Numbered from the stretch's first letter, positions 54,631 to 64,000 are shown. The stretch: DNA of 64,000 nucleotides from Gloeocapsopsis dulcis (GCF_032163395.1 NZ_CP119968.1:2878001-2942000), one strand, 5' to 3'. Made by a program: numbers and translations. Notes: generated from the sequence alone by a model not told the origin.

Positions 54631-56592
54631 CTAATTGTCATCTGCTGCTTTCACGCTTGATGAATTTTCTAAAATTGCTTCTTGAAATACAGCAAGGTCG
54701 AACCAAAACGTCGTTCCTATACCAACCTCACTGACTAAGTGTACGCTGCTATGGTGCTTATCGATGATGTTTCTGACAATTGATAGTCCTAACCCTGTGC
54801 CCTCTAGAGTATGAACGCGGTTTTCTACACGAAAGAAACGACCAAAAATCTTCTCTTGATGTTCAGGATCAATCCCCATTCCTGTATCTGAAATCTCAAT
54901 GCGGACTTTCCCTGTGAGTGGGTGAGGGTTAAGTAGTGACAAACTTTGTTTTGACCTGATGCTTTCTAATAAATAAGCACGAATCACAATTTTGCCACCT
55001 GCATTAGTAAATTTCAGTGCATTACCTACTAAATTAGTAAACACTTGTAGCAACAAATCATAATTGCCCAATACTGGAGGTAGTTTAGGTTCAATTTCTT
55101 GAATTAATTCAATGCCTTTATCTTTAGCGTTTAACTGATAATTACGCAGGGTTTGATCGATAGCTTGGGCAACATCTACTGCATCGAAGTGATAAATGCG
55201 GCATGATTCTAGACGCGACAAATCTAAAACATCATTCACTAGGCGTGTTAAACGATCGGTTTCATTGTTAGCAGTTTGGAGAAACTCGCGGCGCTGTTCT
55301 TCATCAAGCTCTGCGCCGTAGTCGTGCAAGGTTTCAATATAAGTTTTGATATTAAATAAAGGCGTTCTTAACTCATGCGAAACATTACTGATAAACTGAC
55401 TTTTAGCTTCATTGAGTTCGACTTCACGAGTGATATCTTGCACCGTCATCGCAATACCTTTGAGACTTTCCCGATATTGGTCAAGAACAGTTGTCAAAAG
55501 AATCCGAATTGTGCGACTTGTAGGTTGATAGAGAGAGATACGAAACTCAGCACTTTCGCGCTCGCCTGCAGCGATTTGATACAAAGGACGTGATAACTCT
55601 AGTTGTAATACTGGCGGTAAATGATGCAAAATGTTACTACCAACTATAGGTGTGCCATCCCAACCAAACATCCGTCGTGCAGTCGGATTAACTAAAATCA
55701 CCTGTATATTAGTGTCAAGTAAGATTGCGCCATCAGCAATTGTGGAAACGAGTGTTTCAAGCTTCGCTTTTTCTGCAGTTAATTCCTCAATATTTTGTTC
55801 TTCATAGCGTTCTAAACGCTCTGCCATTTCATTAAAGCTAAAAATCAACTCTTTGAGTTCGCCACCAACGGGTAAATTAATGCGCTGCTTAAAATTCCCC
55901 GCAGCAATATTTTTTACTCCTACAAGTAGCTCTTTGATCGGTTTAGTAATATATAACGCATTGAAAACCGCACCGAGAATCACCATTACCCAAATTGAAA
56001 TGAACACGGCGATCGTGACATCTCGCGTGAGATTAGATGATGTGATCACAGTAGGGTTGGGGTTTGTGCCAATTGCTAAAACACCCAAATATGTGCCGTT
56101 GTGTGTTAGAGGCACAAAGACATCGGTAACGATGCCATCGGGTGTACGATGCTGCCGCACCATTGGTATTTCTGCATTGGCAGCATAGTCATCGGGAAGT
56201 TGAATGCGGCGCTCAATAGTTAATGAGTTTTGCACCTCCGACTCCCAGAAAGGAATCCCAAAGAAGATTTTGCCAGACTCATCGGCATAAAGCATATAGC
56301 GCACGCTTGAGGTGCTGCTGTAGAAGCGTTGTGAAAATTGGGCGACCTCTGTCAAATTGTCTTCGGCAATCAGAGGGGCGACATTAGACCCCAGTAATAG
56401 ACCAAGATCGCGACCAAAGCGAGTATCGTTAAGACGGGCATCTTGTTGAATGGTATTGACTGCCCAAAAAGTAAGACCGCTCATGATCAAGGAAACCACC
56501 AACGTGGCAGCAGCCATTAGCTTAGTCTGGAGTGTAAACTCTGACCACCAATGGGCGATCGCTTCGCGAATTTTCTGCAGTAAAGCTAGCAT
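54631..56592 (-). CDS. nblS: Sensor histidine kinase NblS (Hik33)
   Basis: NblS (Hik33, DspA, Ycf26) is the membrane kinase that senses light, cold, osmotic and nutrient stress and acts on RpaB. The 653-residue protein has two membrane helices (about 24-46 and 193-215), a periplasmic sensor between them, HAMP (GVKNIAAGNFKQRINL), a coiled coil, PAS (ADGAILLDTNIQVILVNPTARRMFG), HisKA with His406 (NVSHELRTPLFNI) and HATPase (DTGMGIDPEHQ, GTGLGLSIVRNI). Length is normal. purD precedes it, which is a known arrangement. It is essential in the species tested. Confidence 0.93.
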   Translation of the reverse strand: MLALLQKIREAIAHWWSEFTLQTKLMAAATLVVSLIMSGLTFWAVNTIQQDARLNDTRFGRDLGLLLGSNVAPLIAEDNLTEVAQFSQRFYSSTSSVRYMLYADESGKIFFGIPFWESEVQNSLTIERRIQLPDDYAANAEIPMVRQHRTPDGIVTDVFVPLTHNGTYLGVLAIGTNPNPTVITSSNLTRDVTIAVFISIWVMVILGAVFNALYITKPIKELLVGVKNIAAGNFKQRINLPVGGELKELIFSFNEMAERLERYEEQNIEELTAEKAKLETLVSTIADGAILLDTNIQVILVNPTARRMFGWDGTPIVGSNILHHLPPVLQLELSRPLYQIAAGERESAEFRISLYQPTSRTIRILLTTVLDQYRESLKGIAMTVQDITREVELNEAKSQFISNVSHELRTPLFNIKTYIETLHDYGAELDEEQRREFLQTANNETDRLTRLVNDVLDLSRLESCRIYHFDAVDVAQAIDQTLRNYQLNAKDKGIELIQEIEPKLPPVLGNYDLLLQVFTNLVGNALKFTNAGGKIVIRAYLLESIRSKQSLSLLNPHPLTGKVRIEISDTGMGIDPEHQEKIFGRFFRVENRVHTLEGTGLGLSIVRNIIDKHHSSVHLVSEVGIGTTFWFDLAVFQEAILENSSSVKAADDN

Positions 56593-56635
56593 CTTCTGTA
56601 AGTTGTTAGTGGTGGCTTTTGTTAAAACCTAACAA

Positions 56636-57919
56636 CTAAAAATTAACAGCTTTTGATTTGACTCGGTAGCCAATATCACGCCGATAGTACATTTTCTCAA
56701 ATTTAATGCAATTAACTGCTTGATAAGCAAGAGCGATCGCTTGCTCAAAGTTCTCGCCAGTTCCAGTGACACCTAAGACTCGACCGCCGTCAGTAACGAG
56801 GTCTGATATGAGTTTAGTTCCAGCGTGGAAGACGTTTGCACCTGTGGCTTCTGCGGAGTCGATACCAGTAATAACTTTTCCTTTTTCATAAGTTCCAGGA
56901 TAACCGCCTGCAGCGACAACGACACAAGCTGCTGCACCTGATTTCCAAGCGAGGGGAGGCATTTGTGCTAATCGCTGTTCTACGCAAGCAAGTAATAAAT
57001 CTTCGAGGGGTGTTTCGAGGAGTGGTAAGATTGCTTGAGTTTCGGGATCGCCAAAGCGACAGTTAAACTCCAAAACTTTGAAATCTCCGTTAGGACTAAT
57101 CATCAAGCCAGCATAAAGGACACCACGATAGTCAATACCCTTTTTTTTGAGAGTTGCGATCGCGCTTTGCAAGACCTTTGCTTCAACTTCTGCCATCAAC
57201 TCTGGCGTGACGATGGGGGCAGGAGCATACACTCCCATACCGCCGGTATTCTCTCCTGTATCACCTTCTCCGATGCGTTTGTGGTCTTGTGCAGGTAACA
57301 AAGGACGAATTGTTAAACCATCAGTGAGAGCTAAAACTGAGGCTTCTTGACCAGTTAAGCATTCTTCAATAACGACAAACCCTGCCTTACCAAATTGTCC
57401 TTGAAAGATAGCTTCGATTGCACTGTGGGCTTGGTCTATCGTTTCTGCCACTGTGACACCTTTGCCAGCAGCTAAACCATTAGCTTTGACAACAATAGGC
57501 GCTCCTTGGGATTTTACATAATCTTTGGCAGCGGCGGCTTGATGAAATACGGCAGCTTTTGCGGTGGGAATTTGCGCTTCTTGCATCAAGGCTTTTGCCC
57601 AAGCCTTGCTTGCTTCAATTTGTGCGCCGGCGCGTGTAGGACCAAAAACTTTTGTGCCTTGCTGCTGTAAGTAATCTGTGATGCCTAATGCGAGAGGAAC
57701 TTCGGGACCAACTACAACCAGATCGATATCATGCGATCGCGTAAATTCTCCGATACCATCAAAGTCTTCAACACTTAAAGGTAAGTTTTGACAGCGTTCT
57801 AGCATTGCTGTGCCACCATTACCAGGGCTACAAAAGACTTGTTCAACTTGCGGCGATCGCAAGAGTTTCCAAGCGATCGCGTGTTCGCGTCCTCCACTAC
57901 CTACAACTAAAACTTTCAC
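56636..57919 (-). CDS. purD: Phosphoribosylamine-glycine ligase
   Basis: PurD makes GAR from phosphoribosylamine, glycine and ATP, the second step of de novo purine synthesis. The 427-residue ATP-grasp enzyme has VLVVGSGGREHAIAWKL at the N-terminus, VVKANGLAAGKGV and EFNCRFGDPETQ in the ATP-grasp core. The start is GTG, with GAGG about seven bases upstream. It sits 43 bases before nblS on the same strand. Confidence 0.95.
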   Translation of the reverse strand: MKVLVVGSGGREHAIAWKLLRSPQVEQVFCSPGNGGTAMLERCQNLPLSVEDFDGIGEFTRSHDIDLVVVGPEVPLALGITDYLQQQGTKVFGPTRAGAQIEASKAWAKALMQEAQIPTAKAAVFHQAAAAKDYVKSQGAPIVVKANGLAAGKGVTVAETIDQAHSAIEAIFQGQFGKAGFVVIEECLTGQEASVLALTDGLTIRPLLPAQDHKRIGEGDTGENTGGMGVYAPAPIVTPELMAEVEAKVLQSAIATLKKKGIDYRGVLYAGLMISPNGDFKVLEFNCRFGDPETQAILPLLETPLEDLLLACVEQRLAQMPPLAWKSGAAACVVVAAGGYPGTYEKGKVITGIDSAEATGANVFHAGTKLISDLVTDGGRVLGVTGTGENFEQAIALAYQAVNCIKFEKMYYRRDIGYRVKSKAVNF

Positions 57920-57994
57920 TTTGATCCTCGCGCCAAGAGCGAATCAATTTTTTCACCAAATTAGAACTTAATCAACAGTCCACTTGTTATTATC

Positions 57995-59428
57995 TCATTG
58001 TGCCTTTTGTTGTGCATAAATTGCTTTAAACTGTCTTTGTTGCAGTTTGTGATCTACAACTGGTAGCGGATAGCCGAGAGCTGCTCTTTCTTGTTCAGAA
58101 ATATTACCACTGAGCAAGTATTCGGTATCTACTGAGCGTAATTCAGGCACCCACTCCCGAATATATTCGCCTTCCGGATCGAACTTTTGGGCTTGACTTG
58201 CAGGGTTAAAGATGCGTACAGGTTTGGGGTCCATGCCACTTGATGCACTCCATTGCCAACCACCGTTATTTGCTGAAAGATCGCCATCAATCAGTCGTTG
58301 ATAAAAGTATTTTTCGCCAAGGCGCGGATCGATTAACAAATCTTTGGTGAGGAAATTTGCTACAATCATGCGACAACGGTTGTGCATCCAGCCACTTTCG
58401 TTCATCTGACGCATGGCTGCATCGACAATTGGATAGCCAGTTTTACCTTCACACCAGGCTTGAAAAAGTTCCTCGTTGTTTTCATAAGGAAAATTTTTGA
58501 AAGCTTCGCGATAAGCTCCAGTTGCTAATTCAGGAAAGTGATACATTGCGTGTTGGTAGAATTCCCGCCAAGCAAGTTCTTGTTGCCAAGCACGGATACT
58601 AGTATCGGTTTCGTCACTGCGGCTATTTTCTAATGCTGCGATCGTTGCAACCCATACAGTCCGAATGCCAATTGCACCAAATTTGAGTGCGGCGCTGAGT
58701 TGGGATGTGCCATTAACAGCAGGAAAATTGCGCTGTTCTTTATACTCAGTAATAGATTTATAGGTAAATTCTTCTAACCGTTCTTGGGCTGCAATTTCGC
58801 CTGGAGCAATCACTAAGTCGCGATCCCAAACAAATCCTAAATCTTGGGCTGTGGGAAGTGGAATAACCCCTGATTGTTGAGCAATTTCCTGTTCGGCTGT
58901 TGTCAACCCTGTGACGCCTTGTAAAGTTACTACAGGTTCAGCTTTGGGTTTACTGCTCCAGTTGCGCCAAAAAGGAGTAAATACGGTGTAAGGCTGGTTA
59001 GAACCAGTACGAATTTCGTCGGGAGAGTGGAGAATTTGATCCCAGTTTTCCGGTAAAACTTGAATTCCCTTTTCTTTTAAAGCTTCCATAACAGCGCGAT
59101 CGCGTTCTTGCGAATACGGCTCAACATCCCAATTCCAAAATACAGCTTGAGCATTCAGTGCTGTAGCGAGTCTGGGAATTGCTTGTATCGGATTGTCGTG
59201 AAGAATTAATAGTTGACTACCAAGTTCTGCATATCGCTGTTGGAGGGCTTGCAAACACCCAATCATGTAAGTTACGCGCACAGGGGCGACGTCATCGCGT
59301 TCCAGGATATTAGGATCGAGACAAAATACTCCTACGACTTTTTGACTTTGTGCGCTTGCGGCTGCAAGTCCAGTATTATCGGAAACACGTAAATCGCGGC
59401 GATGCCAAAATAAAATTAGATCAGACAT
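57995..59428 (-). CDS. phrA: Class I CPD photolyase (8-HDF type)
   Basis: Photolyase uses blue light and FADH- to split cyclobutane pyrimidine dimers. The 477-residue protein has an N-terminal antenna domain (LILFWHRRDLRVSDNTGL) and a C-terminal FAD domain (WQQELAWREFYQHAM, GYPIVDAAMRQMNESGWMH, NRCRMIVANFLTKDLL, LSANNGGWQWSASSG). It resembles the deazaflavin-type enzyme of Synechococcus. It is 75 bases upstream of purD. Confidence 0.93.
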   Translation of the reverse strand: MSDLILFWHRRDLRVSDNTGLAAASAQSQKVVGVFCLDPNILERDDVAPVRVTYMIGCLQALQQRYAELGSQLLILHDNPIQAIPRLATALNAQAVFWNWDVEPYSQERDRAVMEALKEKGIQVLPENWDQILHSPDEIRTGSNQPYTVFTPFWRNWSSKPKAEPVVTLQGVTGLTTAEQEIAQQSGVIPLPTAQDLGFVWDRDLVIAPGEIAAQERLEEFTYKSITEYKEQRNFPAVNGTSQLSAALKFGAIGIRTVWVATIAALENSRSDETDTSIRAWQQELAWREFYQHAMYHFPELATGAYREAFKNFPYENNEELFQAWCEGKTGYPIVDAAMRQMNESGWMHNRCRMIVANFLTKDLLIDPRLGEKYFYQRLIDGDLSANNGGWQWSASSGMDPKPVRIFNPASQAQKFDPEGEYIREWVPELRSVDTEYLLSGNISEQERAALGYPLPVVDHKLQQRQFKAIYAQQKAQ

Positions 59429-59595
59429 TTAATGTTTAAAAATAGTTCTTTTGTACTAATAGTTTAGACGCTGCTAGCATCACTTAAGTAGATCGATTGA
59501 GATCTTGCATTAAGAAGGCAGGGTAGAGGTTTCTAGCCTACAATTAATTTTTCTTGTGAGATGAGCATCTTACTTGCTGCAACAACATAGGGCAT

Positions 59596-60219
59596 CTAAT
59601 CAAAATCTGCTTGCCACTCAGGATTGCGATAATGCTCAAATAGCCGCGAAATTTGGGAGGGAACAACGCGAGTTAGTGAAAGTTCCGGAATATCATGTGC
59701 TGTAAAGAATGCTGCTTCTGTTGTTTCCGTGCTTTCTGCTGGGCTACCGCCAATTAGTTGACACTGAAAAAAAAGTTTGTAGACATGGTGTCGTATAGGT
59801 GGATGTTGATGGCGCGGATGATTGCGATCGTATATTGCTAATAGTTTAACAATTTGTGTGTGATAACCTGATTCTTCGTATACTTCGCGCACAACTGCCT
59901 GACTGGGTGATTCTCCCACATCAACCCATCCTCCTGGCAATGTCCAGCAGCCGTCCTCGCGTTCTTTAACTAAGAGGATTTGATTGTTATGAAATACAGC
60001 ACCTCTGACATCTACCTTGGGAGTTGCGTAACCTTCTTCTTTGCTAAATAGATCGCAGACATATGTTGGTGCTTCATGAGCATAGGTTGCCATGATTTCA
60101 GCCGCAATCTGACGTATTTGTTGGTATCGTTCGCTATCGTATGGACTTTGACTATAGGTTAGTCCAATTTGCGCGATCGCCTGCAATTGTTGTGACCATT
60201 TCAGCCACTTGAGGCTCAT
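59596..60219 (-). CDS. Nudix hydrolase with an N-terminal extension
   Basis: A 207-residue Nudix hydrolase. The Nudix box, GGWVDVGESPSQAVVREVYE followed by ESGY, is complete. The 65-residue N-terminal part (WSQQLQAIAQIGLTYS, YDSERYQQIRQIAAEIM) matches the extra helical domain of ADP-ribose pyrophosphatase-like Nudix proteins. AAGGAGA precedes the ATG by six bases. Likely substrate is ADP-ribose or a nucleoside diphosphate derivative; this is inference. A second Nudix gene lies upstream. Confidence 0.88.
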   Translation of the reverse strand: MSLKWLKWSQQLQAIAQIGLTYSQSPYDSERYQQIRQIAAEIMATYAHEAPTYVCDLFSKEEGYATPKVDVRGAVFHNNQILLVKEREDGCWTLPGGWVDVGESPSQAVVREVYEESGYHTQIVKLLAIYDRNHPRHQHPPIRHHVYKLFFQCQLIGGSPAESTETTEAAFFTAHDIPELSLTRVVPSQISRLFEHYRNPEWQADFD

Positions 60220-60279
60220 AACCTATCTCCTTATGAACAAAAAAAGCAGGACTTGTGCAATTAAAAATGCCAGAATGTT

Positions 60280-60828
60280 TTAACTGAGAAATGGTTTTGC
60301 CAATAAAAAGCTAGAAATTGATTTGGCATCAACTGGTTCGCCTTCCAAGATTGCTTGTTCTAATTCTTGTACAGTCATCAACACAGTTTCTATATCTTCA
60401 TCGATATCTTGATGGGGTGGCTGTTCTAGTAATTCTAAGTCTTGTGCCAAGAAAACATAAATGACTTCATCAGAATAGCCAGGGGCTAGGAAAAATTGTC
60501 CTAATTTCTGCCATTTATAAGCGCGATAGCTAGTTTCTTCTTGAATTTCCCTTTGAATTGTCTCAAAAGGATCTTCGTTAGGTTCTACAGTACCTGCTGG
60601 AAATTCCAGGAGTCGTCCTTGTACTGCAAAACGGTACTGTTTTAAAAGAATCAGCTTACCTTCAGGGGTGACAGGTACGGCTAACGCACCTCCTGGATGA
60701 CGGACACATTCCCAGTCTCCTTCTGCTTGATTTGGTAGGCGCAGACGACTCACTTCAAAATCAAATTTGCGTCCGCGATAGTAGAGATGTTGTTTGAGTA
60801 GTTGCGGAGGTTCTTTACCTGGTGGCAT
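60280..60828 (-). CDS. Nudix hydrolase, ADP-ribose pyrophosphatase-like
   Basis: A 182-residue Nudix hydrolase with a box that reads GTVEPNEDPFETIQREIQEE and then TSY. The final Gly of the canonical box is Ser. The lead (RGRKFDFEVSRLRLPN, RHPGGALAVPV) and the C-terminus (LAPGYSDEVIYVFLAQDLEL) fit ADP-ribose or sugar-nucleotide pyrophosphatases. It lies between folK and the other Nudix gene. Confidence 0.88.
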   Translation of the reverse strand: MPPGKEPPQLLKQHLYYRGRKFDFEVSRLRLPNQAEGDWECVRHPGGALAVPVTPEGKLILLKQYRFAVQGRLLEFPAGTVEPNEDPFETIQREIQEETSYRAYKWQKLGQFFLAPGYSDEVIYVFLAQDLELLEQPPHQDIDEDIETVLMTVQELEQAILEGEPVDAKSISSFLLAKPFLS

Positions 60829-60834
60829 AAGCGA

Positions 60835-60855
60835 GGGGTTAGGAGTTAGGGGCTA
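60835..60855. repeat. Degenerate heptanucleotide repeat
   Basis: Three adjacent units GGGGTTA, GGAGTTA and GGGGCTA lie just upstream of the second Nudix gene start. They are another STRR-like array in a short gap (60829-60875). Confidence 0.6.
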
Positions 60856-60875
60856 AGGAAAAATGCACGAGTTGT

Positions 60876-61361
60876 TTAAATACGAACAACACCAGAACAG
60901 TCTACCGCTTGAACGAGTTGGGCGATCGCTCTACCGGATACAGGTTCAATCCAATCGGGGGCAATTTCTGCTAAAGGGACTAACACAAAAGCGCGATCGC
61001 ACATACGTGGATGGGGAATTTGCAGTGTTGGAGTATCGAGAATTAAATCATCATAAAGTAACAAGTCAAGATCGAGCGATCGCGGTCCCCAACGTTCTCG
61101 TCGTACTCGACCAAATTGAGTTTCAATATTCAATAGAGTTTCTAGCATCAACTGGGGAGACATTTTTATCTGCAACACAGCACAGCCATTAATAAAATCT
61201 GGCTGCGGTGGACCAACAGCAGCAGTTTGGTACCAGCTTGATTGTGCTATTAAAGTGACATGAGGCTTAGCACTTAAACTTTTCAACGCATCTGTTACTG
61301 TAGCGCGAGAGTTTCCTAAATTACTTCCAAGTGCGATCGCACATAAGGCATTTGTGTTCAA
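60876..61361 (-). CDS. folK: 6-hydroxymethyl-7,8-dihydropterin pyrophosphokinase
   Basis: FolK adds pyrophosphate to the pterin in folate synthesis. The 161-residue product shows IALGSNLGNSRATVTDAL at the N-terminus, then the classic RRERWGPRSLDLDLLLYDD and PHPRMCDRAFVLVPLAEIAP. The start is TTG at 61361; no ATG lies upstream of the conserved start, and AGGA is nine bases upstream. It begins the minus-strand train that runs to the alpha/beta hydrolase. Confidence 0.93.
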   Translation of the reverse strand: MNTNALCAIALGSNLGNSRATVTDALKSLSAKPHVTLIAQSSWYQTAAVGPPQPDFINGCAVLQIKMSPQLMLETLLNIETQFGRVRRERWGPRSLDLDLLLYDDLILDTPTLQIPHPRMCDRAFVLVPLAEIAPDWIEPVSGRAIAQLVQAVDCSGVVRI

Positions 61362-61571
61362 CTTTTACTATCCTGTAACTCATTAGATAAATCTATTAAT
61401 TTCAACTCTAACTAAAGCGTCACTAATCATCACTTCAGGATTTGGGGTTTAGAAATTTCTGATTCCTAACTTCTGTGCGTCCTGATACTGGTTTCCTAAT
61501 CTCTAAGTAAAATAGACAGAATTACAATAATAATGGGCTGCATTTGAAGTGGAGTGAAGCGAGGAAGTAAC

Positions 61572-63908
61572 GTGCCAAATATGCCCTGGCTTAAGGAACA
61601 AGAAGCAATCCGTAACACTAAACCAGCAAAAAAAACTAAGACAACTCCAAGCCGTCAGCAACTTCCCCGCCGGAAAATTGCCAAAGTTTTGACTCAGATC
61701 AAGCAACTACCTCAGCAACTGGTTTCCTTACCTACAGGAAAACAACCACAGCATCGTCGTTCGCTTTGGCTAATCGGTATAGGTGGTAGTGCGATCGCCT
61801 TAGGCGGAATTTGGTTTTTTATTGAGCAAAGTTTGCCTCAAACCACAGAACTGTTTACAGTAGTACGGGATGAAACTTTAACAATTAAAGCTGCCGATGG
61901 TACTATTCTGCAACAAACTGGACCAGCAACTCGCGAACAACTCCAGCTAGCAGAAATTCCTGAGCCATTAGTGCAAGCGTTTATCGCTTCAGAAGACCGC
62001 CGATTTTATCGGCATAATGGTATCGACTATCAAGGAGTTGTCAGGGCAACACTGTCTAACTTGCGCTCTGCCAACGTTGTGGAAGGTGGTAGTACAATTA
62101 CCCAACAGCTTGCCAGAATTCTGTTTTTAAATCAAGAACGCACAGTATGGCGCAAGCTAAAAGAAATTCGTTTATCGCAGAAAATAGAAGCAAATTTAAC
62201 GAAAGAACAGATTCTAGAGCGCTATCTCAATTTAGTTTATTTAGGCGAAGGTGCCTATGGCGTTGCCGATGCTGCGTGGGTGTATTTCAGTAAACCAGTA
62301 AACCAGCTTACTTTACCAGAAATGGCAATGATTGCGGGTTTAGCACCTGCTCCAAGTCGTTACTCGCCAGCAGTAAACTTAGCAGCAGCACAACAACGGC
62401 GGAATCTCGTATTACGGAGAATGCGTGAAGATCGAGTTCTTGATGCAGCAACTGCAACTGCAGCAAGCACTGCACCGATTACTCTAAATACCAATTCGCC
62501 TAAGCGCCTACAAGTTACAGCACCCTACTTCACAACTTATATTCAAAAGGAACTACCAAAGTATATTGCAGCAGAAGATATTGAAGCTGGTGGTTTAATT
62601 GTCGAGACAACATTAAATCCGCAGTGGCAAAATGCAGCAGAAACTGCAGTAAAGAACACCGTCACGAATAATGGTAGGTGGCAAAATTTTGAGCAAGCCG
62701 CTTTGGTAGCAATTAACCCACGCAATGGTGAAATTAGGGCGTTAGTAGGTGGAAAAGACTTTGAGAAAAATCAGTTTAACCGCGCTACTCAAGCACAGCG
62801 TCAACCAGGATCGACATTTAAAGGATTTCTCTATGCAGCCGCGATCGCTACAGGACTTTCTCCTTACAATTCCTACTTAGATGCTCCTTACATTGTCGAA
62901 GGATACGAACCAAAAAACTATAGCCGTGAGTTTCGTGGTTGGCTGACAATGCGGGATGCTCTCACAAGCTCAATTAATACAATCGCAGTTAAGGTACTGA
63001 TTGACGTTGGCTTTGATCCTGTGATTAAACTCGCACAACAAATGGGAATTAAGTCACAACTACAACCGATGTACTCGCTCGCACTTGGTTCGTCTGAAGT
63101 TAATTTACTTGAACTCACGAGTGCGTATGGTACACTGGCTACTCAAGGCATGCATGCAGAACCACACGGAATTCGTCGAATTCTCAATCGTAGTGGAGAA
63201 GTTCTTTATAGTATCGAACATCAGCCAAAGCGAGTTTTAGATCCAGGTAGCGCCGCAATTACAACTTGGATGCTACAAAACGTAGTGCAATCAGGAACAG
63301 GACGCCCTGCATTTTTAAATCGACCCGTTGCTGGAAAAACAGGGACTTCGGATGAATCACGCGATCTCTGGTTTGTGGGCTATATTCCGCAACTTGTTGC
63401 TGGGGTTTGGCTAGGGAACGATAACAATGAACCGACTTGGGGTAATAGTGGTACTGCAGCTGCTACTTGGCGTCAGTTTATGAGGAGTGCAGTAGAAGAT
63501 ATGCCAGTTGAAGATTTCCCAGAACGTCCAACTTTAACAGGGCGCAAGGGTAGTATGAAGGCACAACCAATTAAGCCGCAGCGAGTTTCATCAAGCAAAA
63601 TATCTTCATCCAGTAGAAATTCTGATAACAATAACCGTTCCCGCAGAAGTTATCGTCGCAATCAGCAAGAAGCGAACGTACCTCAACCCAGAAGGCGATC
63701 GCGTCGTCGTGACGAACGCTCAGCCACACCTACTGCAAATCCAAGAAGGAGCGATCGAACACCTACAACACCACAACAAGGAGCACTACGAGAACGTTTA
63801 CGCAACCTGCGCCAGCCTGACTCCCCAAGAAAAGAGCTTTCACCTGCTCAAACCAATGGTTCTTCTGGAGGATCTAGTACTGATTACGTAGTACCGACAA
63901 AAGAGTAA
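61572..63908 (+). CDS. Class A penicillin-binding protein (PBP1A-like)
   Basis: A 778-residue bifunctional peptidoglycan synthase with a single N-terminal membrane helix (LWLIGIGGSAIALGGIWFFI). The GT51 domain has SEDRRFYRHNGID, GGSTITQQLARI and YLNLVYLGEGAYGVADAAWVYF. The transpeptidase has QPGSTFKGFL, SSINTIAV and AGKTGTSDESRD. The last 130 residues are disordered and basic (RRRSRRR...). I chose GTG 61572, with AGGAAG just upstream; GTG 61554 or ATG 61581 are possible. It is the second class A PBP in the window and lacks FHA. Divergent from folK. Confidence 0.92.
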   Translation: MPNMPWLKEQEAIRNTKPAKKTKTTPSRQQLPRRKIAKVLTQIKQLPQQLVSLPTGKQPQHRRSLWLIGIGGSAIALGGIWFFIEQSLPQTTELFTVVRDETLTIKAADGTILQQTGPATREQLQLAEIPEPLVQAFIASEDRRFYRHNGIDYQGVVRATLSNLRSANVVEGGSTITQQLARILFLNQERTVWRKLKEIRLSQKIEANLTKEQILERYLNLVYLGEGAYGVADAAWVYFSKPVNQLTLPEMAMIAGLAPAPSRYSPAVNLAAAQQRRNLVLRRMREDRVLDAATATAASTAPITLNTNSPKRLQVTAPYFTTYIQKELPKYIAAEDIEAGGLIVETTLNPQWQNAAETAVKNTVTNNGRWQNFEQAALVAINPRNGEIRALVGGKDFEKNQFNRATQAQRQPGSTFKGFLYAAAIATGLSPYNSYLDAPYIVEGYEPKNYSREFRGWLTMRDALTSSINTIAVKVLIDVGFDPVIKLAQQMGIKSQLQPMYSLALGSSEVNLLELTSAYGTLATQGMHAEPHGIRRILNRSGEVLYSIEHQPKRVLDPGSAAITTWMLQNVVQSGTGRPAFLNRPVAGKTGTSDESRDLWFVGYIPQLVAGVWLGNDNNEPTWGNSGTAAATWRQFMRSAVEDMPVEDFPERPTLTGRKGSMKAQPIKPQRVSSSKISSSSRNSDNNNRSRRSYRRNQQEANVPQPRRRSRRRDERSATPTANPRRSDRTPTTPQQGALRERLRNLRQPDSPRKELSPAQTNGSSGGSSTDYVVPTKE

Positions 63909-63934
63909 AGAGGAGCGAGGGGCGAGGGATTAGT

Positions 63935-63961
63935 TTTGAATTTTGAATTTTGAGTTTTGAA
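63935..63961. repeat. TTTTGAA heptamer repeat
   Basis: Three TTTTGAA/G units and a partial fourth follow the PBP stop. Just after them (63974-64000) is GTTCGCGCAGCGTGCCGGAG, part of an interspersed repeat form that I recall from other cyanobacterial intergenic regions. Confidence 0.55.
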
Positions 63962-64000
63962 TTAAAAGAATTTTGTTCGCGCAGCGTGCCGGAGGCATTT

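Overview
The window is chromosomal DNA from a cyanobacterium. The evidence is the many GCGATCGC (HIP1) octamers, chloroplast/cyanobacterium-specific genes (ycf35, ycf46, sqdB-sqdX, nblS, rpaB, the CCB-type complex C assembly factor) and short heptanucleotide tandem repeats between genes. Composition is AT-rich. The closest fit is the Chroococcidiopsidales/Nostocales part of the phylum, because an hmpF-type type IV pilus taxis locus is present. That placement is inference only. No rRNA, tRNA or CRISPR array was seen.

Layout. 1-10 kb: a signalling island. It holds the 3' end of a histidine kinase, a decayed partial copy of the same domain, an Rcp1-like response regulator, a 1172-aa REC/PAS/GAF kinase, a protein with two CheB domains, a CheR-PAS protein with a long NEELETT heptad coiled coil, and a PAS kinase. 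10-11.6 kb: a small coiled-coil protein and rsmH. 11.7-21.5 kb: a chemotaxis-like pilus locus on the minus strand (CheY, CheW, TPR-MCP, a separate HPt protein, CheA core-REC) with hmpF divergent from it. 21.6-25.6 kb: tilS, ccsA and a DUF3352 gene. 25.8-30.1 kb: the phosphate transport operon pstSCAB behind a recognisable Pho box. 30.3-35 kb: bioY, lspA, a proline-rich secreted protein and an FHA-PBP fusion. 35-45 kb: the DUF4335/DUF3038 pair, apt, a DppB-type permease, two small proteins, ycf35/ycf46, an RHH protein and the sulfolipid genes sqdB-sqdX. 45-49 kb: radA, rpaB, a CCB-type factor and DUF456. 49-53.7 kb: an accessory patch with a decayed tnpB, a subtilase and an IS1-family element that has a perfect 9-bp target duplication. 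53.8-61.4 kb: a minus-strand gene train (folK, two Nudix genes, photolyase, purD, nblS, an alpha/beta hydrolase). 61.6-63.9 kb: a second class A PBP.

The main themes are signal transduction (two chemosensory modules plus the essential NblS-RpaB stress pair), envelope building (two class A PBPs, LspA, sulfolipid synthesis) and phosphate uptake. I found no clearly new biological system. The items most worth following are the double-CheB/CheR-PAS kinase cluster, the split CheA with acidic repeat motifs, an orphan coiled-coil protein whose ribosome binding site can be hidden in a hairpin, an alpha/beta hydrolase without its nucleophile, and the two damaged mobile elements flanking the subtilase.
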